Assembly: GCA_964453525.1 (NCBI GenBank)
Contig: CAYVOV010000007.1
Location: 1-64,000 of the forward strand
Direction: 5' to 3'
Length of the DNA: 64,000 bases
From: CAYVOV01 sp964453525
Lineage (GTDB): Bacteria > Chloroflexota > Dehalococcoidia > Dehalococcoidales > UBA2162
Position numbers and translations under genes: made by a program
The notes under the pieces: generated by a model
The model's input: the letters and a program-made list of their open reading frames with translations, nothing else
What the model was told of the DNA's origin: nothing
Databases searched by the model: none
Part shown: positions 53,687 through 63,186 of the stretch, one piece after another
How positions within the stretch are numbered: the stretch's first letter is position 1
Layout: the number at the start of each line of letters is the position of its first letter

Positions 53687-56600
53687 CTAGGGGCACTGAC
53701 TATCTCCTCCACAGAAAGCCGGTACCCCCTGGATGACATGGTGATTGCCGGCAGCGTCATCGTATTCAACCTGCCAGACTATTGTTTCGTCAGGATCCTG
53801 GGGATTCGTCATATCAACTCTGAGCTCGAAGGTATCTGAGCTCCAGGCGCTACATCCTGCGGGGATGTCACCTAATGTCACGCTGTCATCTGTCACGGTG
53901 ACGTTTAAAGGAGCGCAAACGACGTATGCCATCACATTACAGATGTCTTCTGGCCCGTGGTTGACGAAATGTACTTCCTGCCGCCCCACAAAAATAATCG
54001 GGAAAGGATCCCAGTTATAACTACCCCACCTGTATTCGTCAGGGCAGATTGAGGCTGCTCCTGGAAGAACCTGGACGACCATCTGGTCGCCCGCCTCACC
54101 CCCATCGTCGTCCCGTACGCATATGGTTACTGTATATGTCCCCGGAGTATAAACATGGCAACCATCTACGGTGCCATCACCACCTGATTCGGTGACAATG
54201 CCTGCTTCCACAGTACCATCACCCCAGTCTACGGTAGCAGTGTGAGTATCCGCCGTCCCCTTATCATTGAATGTGGCGGGAGCAAGGTTGACGCTATCAC
54301 CTTCATTCACTGTCTGGTCAGGTCCGGCATCGACCGTAGGAGCCACGTTATTTACTGTCACGACAAGGGTATCAGTATCGGATACACCGAATTCATCTGT
54401 TACCCTCAGCCCGATTGAGTATAGACCATTATCACTGAATACCATGTCTGCTGAGACCCCCACAGCATCATCATATTGTCCATCGCCATCGAGGTCCCAC
54501 TCATACAGCATTATATTGTAATCGGGATCTGATGAGTTATAGGCGTCCAGAACAACCAGTTCACCTTCATCGGTTTCACCAGCGCCATTTGTTTCGGCTT
54601 CCGGTGGATAATTAACCGGCGTGTCCTGATAACGCCATTGCCAGACTTCGGCTCCTCCGGGATTACCAGCAAGGTCACCAACTGTGAACGGATTGGCGGT
54701 CCCAACGAACATTCCGACCGGTGTCGACTCTAAAGTACGTATTCCTATATTTAGTGGATTATCGAAGCCCAATTTTGTTATGCGATACCAGTGGACACCA
54801 TCGTAGCTCTTCCACAGGTCAAAACCTCCCTGCCACTCGACAATATAGGCTATTAGCTGAGGAGGTACATTATCGAGGTTTAGATATGGTAAAAATGTGC
54901 TATTGTCCAGAGTGCCCAGGTATAACCAATTCTCGTGGTCCAGCAGACGCCAGAAGTAGCCGTTGAAATAGTTTCCAAAACCTGACCAGTACCCGCTTAG
55001 TGGTGCTTTATAGCCGTCCGGAGTCTGCCGCGCTTCACCGACTATCAGGTCCCAGCTATCATCGGGATTCAGACGGATTAATTCGGATGCTCCGGAAATA
55101 CCAGTCGCAGGGTCGAAGCCGCCTCCCCGGATACCGCCGCCTACATAAAGACTACCCTTAAACGGACACATGCTGGCAGTCCCCTCATTCGTCGGTCCCC
55201 GATAAGCACCATCGGATATAACTTGAGTCCAGGTATACGGTAACTGTCCCACAGCATCGGTTTTCCATATCTGGAATCCGTTTATCCCATTTCCGGTGCC
55301 GGCATACAGATAGCCGTTAAAGGCAGCCATCTCGAAAATGGTTGCGTTAGTTTCATCACCAAATCCTGATTCACTGACAGGACGAAAATGATAGATACCG
55401 TTAACCAGATCAAGGGCGACACTCTCAAAGACTATCTGCACTTCCGATAGTTCAGCCGTACCCCCGGTTGACACTGGAGTGGTGTAGAGTTTTCCATTGA
55501 ATGAAACGAGACTGCGGAAGGATGTTAATTTTACTCCCTCGGGAAGTACCATTCCGGGATTGAATATTAATGGCTGGAAGTTTACGCCATCGGTTGTCCG
55601 CAGCAGGCGTGCCTGAGCACCAATATAAATGTGCGTACCAACATACAGGGCTTCCTCGCCCGTTTCATCGAGGTGCACTACCATCGAACGGTATCCGGCA
55701 TCCCTTGCTGTCCAGACCACAGTATTGTCTGGAAGCACTATCGGGAACTCGGGAGACTGATATACCCGTACCCAGGTATCGGTCTCAGGTGTGTACTGCC
55801 AGATTTCAGCCCTGAGGTCAAGGTCGGTGGGACTCTCCGGTACAGGCACCGGATATGGGTCCATGTTCGGCGGAGGTTCCTTATATGTTGCCAGTTCAAG
55901 GGTATTCCGCACTGTTCCCACGTAAAGCTTACCTTTGAACCAGGCCATAGACCAGGCGTAGCTATTATTCGGATCTCCGAATCCGTTTTCATTAATCTGG
56001 ACAAATTCCTTTTTCCATGCACCGCCTAACGGAACCGGGAGCCAGGTATAAGGCAGCGGGCCTGTAGCATCTGTCTTCCAAATCTGATAGCTATCTTCAG
56101 GGTCTCCAACGCAAACGTGCAAATAACCGTCAACAGCTATTATTTTAAAGATGTTTGTCTCAAGACCGCCGAAACCGGATGTACTGACAGGTTGAAAATG
56201 TAGAATATTATTAATGGGGTCAAGGGCAACACTTTCAAAAACCAGTTCAGCCAGCGGTACCATAGTAGGATCACCGACAACGAATGGCGTAGTATAGAGG
56301 TGTCCGTTAAAGGAAACCAGATCTTTGAATGCTATCGCCATGATACCCGGGGGAGGTACCATTCCAGGATTAAAAGTTAGCGCCTGATAGTTCTCTCCGT
56401 CGGTTGTCCGCAGGAAACGGGCTTGGGCACCATAGTAGATGTTTGTGCCTATATAAAGCGCTTCCTCTCCTCCCGGTTCGGTATGTACTTCCATGACACT
56501 ATATGCCATATCGCGGGCTATAGTAACCACCGTAAGGTCAGGAAGTACTACCTGGAACTCTTCAGAGATATGAACCATTTCCCAGGTATTAATCCCCGGC

Positions 56601-56893
56601 GTATACCGCCAGATTTGTGCCCGGAGGTCAAGCTCTCCCAGCTCTGGCACCGGACCAGGGTATGTATCCGCCGGCGGCACACCCACGTAGAGCTTCCCCT
56701 TAAACCATGCCCACGACCAGATATCAGTCAGGTCCAGTTCGGGCGGAGTATTTGAGTAGTCCTGGGGAAGGTTCGTCTTCACCGCTGGTGCTGCCTGGAT
56801 TGAAACCGGCATAACCAGCAGAGTAAGTAGCACTGCCACAAGAGCAGCAATGACAACCTTTTTCCACTTCCTTATTAATCGTTTATACTTCAT
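53687..56893 (-). CDS. giant secreted propeller/PKD surface protein
   Basis: 1068 residues with a signal peptide (ending near SIQA, about 33). Residues 40-760 hold two long repeats with Kelch-like blades (WAWFKGKLYVGV near 40, WAMWFKGKLYVGT near 310, FNGKLYTTP, YLYAGTGNG). Then come two PKD domains (about 770-850 and 855-940; YEWDLDGDGQYDD, VDWGDGTVE). The last 115 residues are the Cys-bearing module shared with the von Willebrand protein at 46.5 kb (CPDEYRW to FCGGDSQCP). It resembles archaeal and Chloroflexi cell-surface layer or adhesive proteins. Function is not known. Confidence 0.8.
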   Translation of the reverse strand: MKYKRLIRKWKKVVIAALVAVLLTLLVMPVSIQAAPAVKTNLPQDYSNTPPELDLTDIWSWAWFKGKLYVGVPPADTYPGPVPELGELDLRAQIWRYTPGINTWEMVHISEEFQVVLPDLTVVTIARDMAYSVMEVHTEPGGEEALYIGTNIYYGAQARFLRTTDGENYQALTFNPGMVPPPGIMAIAFKDLVSFNGHLYTTPFVVGDPTMVPLAELVFESVALDPINNILHFQPVSTSGFGGLETNIFKIIAVDGYLHVCVGDPEDSYQIWKTDATGPLPYTWLPVPLGGAWKKEFVQINENGFGDPNNSYAWSMAWFKGKLYVGTVRNTLELATYKEPPPNMDPYPVPVPESPTDLDLRAEIWQYTPETDTWVRVYQSPEFPIVLPDNTVVWTARDAGYRSMVVHLDETGEEALYVGTHIYIGAQARLLRTTDGVNFQPLIFNPGMVLPEGVKLTSFRSLVSFNGKLYTTPVSTGGTAELSEVQIVFESVALDLVNGIYHFRPVSESGFGDETNATIFEMAAFNGYLYAGTGNGINGFQIWKTDAVGQLPYTWTQVISDGAYRGPTNEGTASMCPFKGSLYVGGGIRGGGFDPATGISGASELIRLNPDDSWDLIVGEARQTPDGYKAPLSGYWSGFGNYFNGYFWRLLDHENWLYLGTLDNSTFLPYLNLDNVPPQLIAYIVEWQGGFDLWKSYDGVHWYRITKLGFDNPLNIGIRTLESTPVGMFVGTANPFTVGDLAGNPGGAEVWQWRYQDTPVNYPPEAETNGAGETDEGELVVLDAYNSSDPDYNIMLYEWDLDGDGQYDDAVGVSADMVFSDNGLYSIGLRVTDEFGVSDTDTLVVTVNNVAPTVDAGPDQTVNEGDSVNLAPATFNDKGTADTHTATVDWGDGTVEAGIVTESGGDGTVDGCHVYTPGTYTVTICVRDDDGGEAGDQMVVQVLPGAASICPDEYRWGSYNWDPFPIIFVGRQEVHFVNHGPEDICNVMAYVVCAPLNVTVTDDSVTLGDIPAGCSAWSSDTFELRVDMTNPQDPDETIVWQVEYDDAAGNHHVIQGVPAFCGGDSQCP

Positions 56894-57055
56894 TTTCCGC
56901 TCCTTCTTTCAGTAGATTGGTATGATATTTCGAGTTTTACTTACTCGGTTCGGTAAATAGCTGACTAAATCATCCAACACAATAAGCTAAAACATACATT
57001 GTTATACGATTGACCATAATTATTCACCCCCCTTCAGGATCGAAGAAAATTGGTC

Positions 57056-58249
57056 TCAGGGATTCTCGACTATTTCTAATTCCACAACAGCTTTATCATC
57101 ACTCCACCTCCCCATGTAGCGTTGTTGCGATGTATCATCAAAAGCATATTCACGGTTTTTCCCGTAAAATGCCGTGTCAATCAGACCGTCAAAAAGCTTC
57201 CAGAATCCGTAATAATCCAAGGCGTTAACGTCAGCACCCAGAAACTGGTGTATACCCTGCCGAATCATTTCCTGTATCATCGATTCATCTTCCTCACCGT
57301 AGTCCGCGTCAGGGGCTACGGGCGCGTAGTGGTCAGCGACCAGTGGCGGTTCACCGTGGTCATCGGAGGACATTTTTATATATTGTTTGTTAGACAGCGG
57401 AATCTGAGGTGTCTCCTTAAATATTCTAAGGCCAATTTCATTCCCAGCTACGGTATCCTCGGAGCCAACTACGATTATCATCAATGTCGTATCAGGAATT
57501 GCACTGAGGTCGGGAAGTAGTATATGTGCCCCAATATTTCCTCCCTCTCCAGGCTCCGGCAACATAATCGCCTTAGCTTCCGGCAGTCCGACAGACTTAG
57601 CAAGAGCTGCCATATTCGCAGCGATAGCGCCGCCAAGTGAATGTCCTACAATGGCAAACTTGTCCAATTCAGGAGAAATATTCCCGGGCTTTGTTAGTTG
57701 CTGGATAGCATCTTTAACGGCATCGATGGCATTCTGAGTCATCTTTTCCGGTTCGGTACGCAGGCTTGCCTGGTAAGCGGGATACACCACAATATTTCCC
57801 CGCCTTACCAGATGCTCAATCCAGGCTCCATAGTTACTCGGGTCAACGGCAATCCAGCCATGATTGAAGACTATGACGGGCGCTGATTCTGGTTTCGGAG
57901 ATGCCGGCTGGAATATCCAGTATTGTTTATCACCCTGGCCATAAACACTCTTGGTAACCGAGCTATGCTTGTAATCACTGCCCCCAGGACCATACAATGG
58001 CTGGTTCGGAGGTACTGGCACACCTGGTGTCTCTGGTACATCAGGTGTTTCCGGCGTATCTGGCGTTTTTGTTACCTCAGGTGTTTCTGTTACCTCAGGT
58101 GTTTCTGGTACATCAGGCACCACCTCCGTTTTCGTGCACCCAAAGAATACTAGACAGAGGACTACAATAAACGCTACTAACCAGCCAACCCTTTGTCCGT
58201 TAGAAAATCTCCGTTTAAGCCTAGTGTATCCCGTGTCAAACAATATCAT
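57056..58249 (-). CDS. lipoprotein alpha/beta hydrolase with TPE-repeat linker
   Basis: 397 residues. A hydrophobic segment with lipobox VFFGC (Cys38) is followed by a low-complexity Pro-Glu-Thr linker of PETPE/VTETPE-type repeats (about 45-80). The alpha/beta hydrolase domain has the oxyanion stretch VIVFNHGW and nucleophile GHSLGGAIA. It resembles platelet-activating-factor acetylhydrolase and chlorophyllase-like lipases. It starts four bases after the stop of a B12-binding radical SAM gene, after AAAGGAATAAAAAG. Outer face of the membrane is expected. Confidence 0.82.
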   Translation of the reverse strand: MILFDTGYTRLKRRFSNGQRVGWLVAFIVVLCLVFFGCTKTEVVPDVPETPEVTETPEVTKTPDTPETPDVPETPGVPVPPNQPLYGPGGSDYKHSSVTKSVYGQGDKQYWIFQPASPKPESAPVIVFNHGWIAVDPSNYGAWIEHLVRRGNIVVYPAYQASLRTEPEKMTQNAIDAVKDAIQQLTKPGNISPELDKFAIVGHSLGGAIAANMAALAKSVGLPEAKAIMLPEPGEGGNIGAHILLPDLSAIPDTTLMIIVVGSEDTVAGNEIGLRIFKETPQIPLSNKQYIKMSSDDHGEPPLVADHYAPVAPDADYGEEDESMIQEMIRQGIHQFLGADVNALDYYGFWKLFDGLIDTAFYGKNREYAFDDTSQQRYMGRWSDDKAVVELEIVENP

Positions 58250-58253
58250 CTTT

Positions 58254-60209
58254 TTATTCCTTTGAACTTAAAGTAAGACTGCCACGCAATTCTTGCTCAA
58301 CAGCTTTGAGTATCTCTTCTGCCATCTCAGAAACATTAATTCTTGGGAGCGTATCATTATCCAGCGTGATAACGGAAGATATGCCTTCTACCAGGCTATT
58401 TCTCCTGGCGATAGCACTATCGACAAGCTCAGTAAGATAGGACTGATGAGAGTCGGTAAAGGAGTCTAATTCTTTTCCACAGCGAGCGATAAAATCGACA
58501 AATACTTCTATCAGAATTTCTTCTACGACCGCCGTATTGGCTATATTTGTACGCACGTGATGGTAAATTCCGGGGAAAAACCTACGATAGGTTTTTTTGA
58601 ATTCCTCCGATATAACAGCATTGCTATGGTCAATCTCGAGTTTGAAATCTGCCGATTTTTCTAACTCTATTCTATCAAGAAGTGCCTGATGTACTGCTTT
58701 CAACATAGCAATCCTGCTATACTGAAGGCCAATCAGTCCCAGTACTCTTCTCATCATAAACGGGGCATGGCGGCGAGTGTGCCGTATTATCCTGAGGGTA
58801 GACCTACGTGTTTCTCTATCCAGTGAGAAAAACAGGTACCTTAATGAACCAAATAGGAAACTCCATGAAACCGGACGTTTCTTTTTCGGTACGTCCGGCT
58901 GACGCCTAATACCAGAGATGAAACTTTTCAGACGCTCTTCAAAATTACGCCACTCGCTGAGTTTTTCTACCAACCGCATGTAGCCTGTAAATAATTCAAC
59001 CCGTGTCATCTTCTTAGGAATTATGTTAGTATTTGCTCCGTGAAGATTCCCGTAAATCATATGCTCCTCATCCAGGACAATGCGTTCTTCCTCACGCAAG
59101 CGAGCCCATAGTGGGGTTCCTATAGGAGCTCTTAATATATGGGTAGACATCATCGGTATGGATGCCTCCTGCAGGAAATCAAACTGGTCATCGAAAATAC
59201 TGGTATCGTCATGGTCAAAGCCAACTATCATCCCCGCCCTTATTGCCATACCATAAGACTGTATCTTCTTAACATCTGCCAGCAGGTTAGTTTTATAATT
59301 TTGCGGTTTATGAGTCTCAATAAGGCTTTCCTTGTTGGGAGTTTCAATACCGATGAAGAGACCAGTAAAATTGGCATCAGCCAGCAGTTCCAGCAATCTG
59401 TCGTCTTTAGCCACATTAATGGAAATCTGAGTGATAAAAGAGACCGGGAATTCAAACGAGCGGTTAAGTGGTATCAATTGCTGCAGCAAGTCCCTGGCAT
59501 ATCCGGTATTGCCGATGAAGTTATCATCACAGAAGAATATTGTTGGCATGCCCAGACGTTCCAGTTCCGAGACTTCTTCAAGGACTTTTTCTATTGGTTT
59601 TTGCCGCGGTCGTCTACCATGGAGATAAACTACGTCACAGAATTCGCAGCCAAAAGGACACCCACGGGTGGTCTGCACCGCTCCCCAGACATAGCTATCC
59701 ATATCATTGGCGATATTATTCCACCTGGGGACAGGCGATATAGCAAGGTCCGGCTTGGCCACTTGCCGGTACTCCGCCCGGTAATTACCTGATTTCCAGT
59801 CGGCGATAAACTTGGGCCAGGTTAGTTCTGCTTCACCGATAAACAGTATATCAAAGAAGGCACGGCAGACCTCTGGAGCTGCCGAAACACCAATGCCACC
59901 GATTGCCGTCAGAATACCACGTTTACGAAATACCTCGGCAACTTGCTTGGCTCGTTTGAGATGAAGCACATAGCCAGTGATGCCTACCAGGTCATATTCT
60001 TTACCGAACCTGGTCGATTCATCAATCCGTCCGTGTACGGGCTCATCCCAGATGTCTACTTCGATGTCAGCAGGAGTAAGCGCTGCCACGGTTGCCAGGT
60101 GCAGTGGTGCCATTATTGCTTTGGTGGTTACAAAGGGAAGCTTGGCAATGCCCTCGTATGGCGCCACATCCCAATCAACATCGGTATTTACAAGAAGGAT
60201 TCTCTTCAT
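58254..60209 (-). CDS. B12-binding radical SAM protein (DUF4070 type), copy 1
   Basis: 651 residues: an N-terminal Rossmann-like cobalamin-binding domain (about 1-150, DIWDEPVHGRID, LVGITGYVLHLKRAKQVA), a radical SAM core with CPFGCEFC (near 190) and IGIETPNKESL, and a long C-terminal helical part of the DUF4070 kind. This layout is shared by HpnP and BchE-like methylases and cyclases acting on lipids or porphyrins. It closely follows copy 2 in sequence along its whole length, so the two arose by tandem duplication. The substrate is unknown; neighbours are hydrolases and an SDR. Confidence 0.85.
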   Translation of the reverse strand: MKRILLVNTDVDWDVAPYEGIAKLPFVTTKAIMAPLHLATVAALTPADIEVDIWDEPVHGRIDESTRFGKEYDLVGITGYVLHLKRAKQVAEVFRKRGILTAIGGIGVSAAPEVCRAFFDILFIGEAELTWPKFIADWKSGNYRAEYRQVAKPDLAISPVPRWNNIANDMDSYVWGAVQTTRGCPFGCEFCDVVYLHGRRPRQKPIEKVLEEVSELERLGMPTIFFCDDNFIGNTGYARDLLQQLIPLNRSFEFPVSFITQISINVAKDDRLLELLADANFTGLFIGIETPNKESLIETHKPQNYKTNLLADVKKIQSYGMAIRAGMIVGFDHDDTSIFDDQFDFLQEASIPMMSTHILRAPIGTPLWARLREEERIVLDEEHMIYGNLHGANTNIIPKKMTRVELFTGYMRLVEKLSEWRNFEERLKSFISGIRRQPDVPKKKRPVSWSFLFGSLRYLFFSLDRETRRSTLRIIRHTRRHAPFMMRRVLGLIGLQYSRIAMLKAVHQALLDRIELEKSADFKLEIDHSNAVISEEFKKTYRRFFPGIYHHVRTNIANTAVVEEILIEVFVDFIARCGKELDSFTDSHQSYLTELVDSAIARRNSLVEGISSVITLDNDTLPRINVSEMAEEILKAVEQELRGSLTLSSKE

Positions 60210-60283
60210 AGCATTCTCCCCTTTACCAAACCCGACCTCACATCTATCTCACAATATAGTACTGAATGTCAGTATATCTATAA

Positions 60284-62233
60284 TCACCCTTTAACCCCGC
60301 TATGGTACGTCCTACCAATACGTAATTCCTGTTCTATAGCCTTTAGCACCTCTTCTGCCAGCCGAGTCTCCTCGATATCCGGAGCAGCATGGTCACTTAT
60401 CAGCAGGGCGGAAGTTAAATCGTTTTCCTTTGTAACTCTGCTTTCCGTAATTTCATAAAGCATTTTCTTATGATTGTCAGTAAAAGAATCCGATTCATCT
60501 TTCTGAGAATTGATAAAATCAACAAATACGGCAAGTAACGTCTCGGCAGTATGCCTTTTATCCTTTAAATCATTACATACCTGCTGGTGAATTTCCGGGA
60601 AAATCTCCGGATAAACGTTTCTGAAACCCTCAGGTATAACAGACTGAGTATAACCAACCTCAGGGTCAAACACTCCTGATTTCGCGAGGTCTATTTGTAC
60701 TTGGGCGTCTTTGTAAAGTAATGCCACCAGATTGGCAAGGCCGCAATATTGAATAATCAGTCCAACAACTTTATACATCATGAAGGGAGCGTGCCGGCGA
60801 GTATACAGAATAATCCTGATGATAGAACGGCGTGTTGCTTTATCCTGGGAAAGGAGAAATCTGAGGACCTGGAATATTTGTTTCCATTGCCGTTTTGTTC
60901 CGGGTACATTCGGCTTTCGCTTAATGCCAGACATCATTCTTTTGATTCGTGCTTCGAAACTACTCAAATTACCAAGTCTGGTTATCAGACCGGAGTAGCC
61001 GGTGAACAGCTCAGCGAAAGTCATTCCTTTGGGAGCGATATTAGTTGTGGTCAGGTACCCAGTAACATATTTCTCGGTATCCATTTTAACTAAACGTCCT
61101 TCTTTATTCAGCCTGTCCCATAACCTGGTTCCAGGTATTGCCGTTAGTATGGATACCGAAGGAAGTGAGATATTTGCTTCTTCTATAAAATTAAACTGTT
61201 GGTCGAAAATTCCGCTATCGTCGTGGTCGAAGCCGACAATCATCCCGGCCCGAATAGTCATCCCGTATGACTGTATCTTCTTACAGTCTTCGACGAGGTC
61301 ACTGTGAACGTTGAGCATTTTACCGGCCTCCCTCAGACTCTCCTTGTTAGGTGTCTCGATACCGATAAAGAGACCGTTAAAATTCGCATCCGCCATCATT
61401 TCCATCAGTTCTTCATCTTTAGCTATATTAATGGTCACCTGTGTTGAGAACATTACAGGCCTTTTAAATGAGTTATTCAGCGGGATAAGTTCACGCAGCA
61501 ATTCTTTTGTATAGCCGGGATTACCTATAAAATTATCGTCACTAAAAAAAATATGTCCCATACCCAGATTTGCCAGGGTATTAACTTCTTCAAGGATTCG
61601 AGTGATAGGTTTATTCCTAGGCATATTTCCGAAAAGGGATACAACATCGCAGAACTCGCAATTAAAAGGGCAACCACGTGTTGTCTGTACTGCTCCTAAA
61701 AGATAGTTATGCATTCGGTCAGCTATAATATCCCAGCGAGGAACGGGCGATATTTCCAGGGCCGGTTTAACTACCTGACGATATTGGCTGCGGTACCTGC
61801 CTGCTTTCCATTCGGTAATGAACTGAGGCCAGGTTAATTCCGCCTCCCCAAAAAAGAGAACGTCGGCAACGTCTCGGTAATGCTCGGGAGTGGTGGAAAC
61901 TCCAACTCCACCCATGGCGATAAGCACGCCACGACTTCGAAATATCCGGGCAACTTCTTTTGCTCTCCTAAGATGAGACGAATAACCGGTTATCCCCACC
62001 AAGTCATAATCTTTACCAAACTCGGTAGACTCCTCAATCCTACCGTCAACCTGTTCATCCCATATATCGACCTGGTCATCATCAGGTACTAAGGCAGCAA
62101 TAGTCGCCAAGTGCAGTGGTACCAACGGAGCTTTCACCTGCAAGAATCCTAGCTCACTGACCGCCGTATTGAGGGGATCTAATTTTGATATACCGGGAGC
62201 TACCAAAAGAATCCTCTTCATAATTTTCCCCAT
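60284..62233 (-). CDS. B12-binding radical SAM protein (DUF4070 type), copy 2
   Basis: 649 residues with the same architecture as copy 1: N-terminal cobalamin-type domain beginning RILLVAPGISKLDPLNTAVS, radical SAM site CPFNCEFC, IGIETPNKESL, and the DUF4070 C-terminal region with TRRHAPFMM shared with copy 1. The start KLDPLNTA is like HpnP hopanoid C-2 methylases, but no hopanoid cyclase is in the window. Start ATG at 62233 or 62221, the latter better placed after GGGGAAAATT. It ends 74 bases before copy 1. Confidence 0.85.
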   Translation of the reverse strand: MGKIMKRILLVAPGISKLDPLNTAVSELGFLQVKAPLVPLHLATIAALVPDDDQVDIWDEQVDGRIEESTEFGKDYDLVGITGYSSHLRRAKEVARIFRSRGVLIAMGGVGVSTTPEHYRDVADVLFFGEAELTWPQFITEWKAGRYRSQYRQVVKPALEISPVPRWDIIADRMHNYLLGAVQTTRGCPFNCEFCDVVSLFGNMPRNKPITRILEEVNTLANLGMGHIFFSDDNFIGNPGYTKELLRELIPLNNSFKRPVMFSTQVTINIAKDEELMEMMADANFNGLFIGIETPNKESLREAGKMLNVHSDLVEDCKKIQSYGMTIRAGMIVGFDHDDSGIFDQQFNFIEEANISLPSVSILTAIPGTRLWDRLNKEGRLVKMDTEKYVTGYLTTTNIAPKGMTFAELFTGYSGLITRLGNLSSFEARIKRMMSGIKRKPNVPGTKRQWKQIFQVLRFLLSQDKATRRSIIRIILYTRRHAPFMMYKVVGLIIQYCGLANLVALLYKDAQVQIDLAKSGVFDPEVGYTQSVIPEGFRNVYPEIFPEIHQQVCNDLKDKRHTAETLLAVFVDFINSQKDESDSFTDNHKKMLYEITESRVTKENDLTSALLISDHAAPDIEETRLAEEVLKAIEQELRIGRTYHSGVKG

Positions 62234-62248
62234 CTTAGATTCATTCAG

Positions 62249-63184
62249 TTAATTATCTGTCTCCTTATCATTCCGGTGGCCGGTGGATTTCTCCTGTTTC
62301 AATCTGTCCAAAACACTGCCTTTCTTAGCTGTGCCACCAACAGCACTTTCCGGCCTTTCGGTAGCATATAACTCTGGGTCCTGTAAAAATTTAATGACAT
62401 TCTCGACAAATACCTCCGGCTCTAGTGCCGGATGATAATGCCCCGTCGGTACGATTACCGACTGACAATTGGGCATATTCTCCGTTAGATAATCGCAGGT
62501 TGGCAGGAAGGGAGATAATTCACCATATATAGCCAGGGTAGGGTGTTTGACCTGAACAATTTTGTCAATTGTTAGCCCGCCGACCTCGCGGAAGTCATTT
62601 AAAGCCGTGGTATTATCTACCAAACGTAGCAAACGTTTTCCCTTACGTTTCTGTCCCTTCCTTAATCCGTAAGCCATTGGAATATACAAACTTAGCCTAA
62701 GACCATAGTCCAAGTCGTCCCACTTATCATCCGGTATGTCAACTCCGTATTCCTTAAGCCCTGCGTTCCAGGCATCTAAATATGGCCATTCGTGGATATC
62801 ACACAAATGCCGCAGAGCTGGAATCTCTGGGTCTGCCAGTACCAAGTTTACGACTCGCTCTGGATAAAGTGAGGCAGCGTGCAGGGCAATAACTCCACCA
62901 AAGCTATGTCCCAAGAGATGAGCCTGCTCTATCTCCAGATAATCAAGAAGTCCACGCAGGTCTGCCGCCATATCGGCAGAGGTATAGCCATTCGACGGTA
63001 CGTCACTATAACCATGCCCCCGCAGGTCATAAGTGGTAACACGAAATTGCTCTGTCAGCATCGGTAGGCTACTCAGATACCAGAACGCCATATTGCCGGT
63101 AGCGCCATGAATTAAAACGAGGTCCGGCCCCTGACCGCTAACCTGGTAGTGAATATTTATTCCGTTTATGAGGGCTTTAGGCAT
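62249..63184 (-). CDS. alpha/beta hydrolase
   Basis: 311 residues of the soluble epoxide-hydrolase/esterase type: LVLIHGATGNMAFW (oxyanion), DLRGHGYSDVP, nucleophile LLGHSFGGVIALH, and catalytic His in PTGHYHPALEPE. A lid region holds basic residues (LRKGQKRKGKRLLRL). A charged C-terminal tail (about 285-311) is an extra. It starts two bases after the SDR gene stop, so it is cotranscribed with it and with the radical SAM pair; a role in the same small-molecule pathway is likely. Confidence 0.85.
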   Translation of the reverse strand: MPKALINGINIHYQVSGQGPDLVLIHGATGNMAFWYLSSLPMLTEQFRVTTYDLRGHGYSDVPSNGYTSADMAADLRGLLDYLEIEQAHLLGHSFGGVIALHAASLYPERVVNLVLADPEIPALRHLCDIHEWPYLDAWNAGLKEYGVDIPDDKWDDLDYGLRLSLYIPMAYGLRKGQKRKGKRLLRLVDNTTALNDFREVGGLTIDKIVQVKHPTLAIYGELSPFLPTCDYLTENMPNCQSVIVPTGHYHPALEPEVFVENVIKFLQDPELYATERPESAVGGTAKKGSVLDRLKQEKSTGHRNDKETDN

Positions 63185-63186
63185 AT

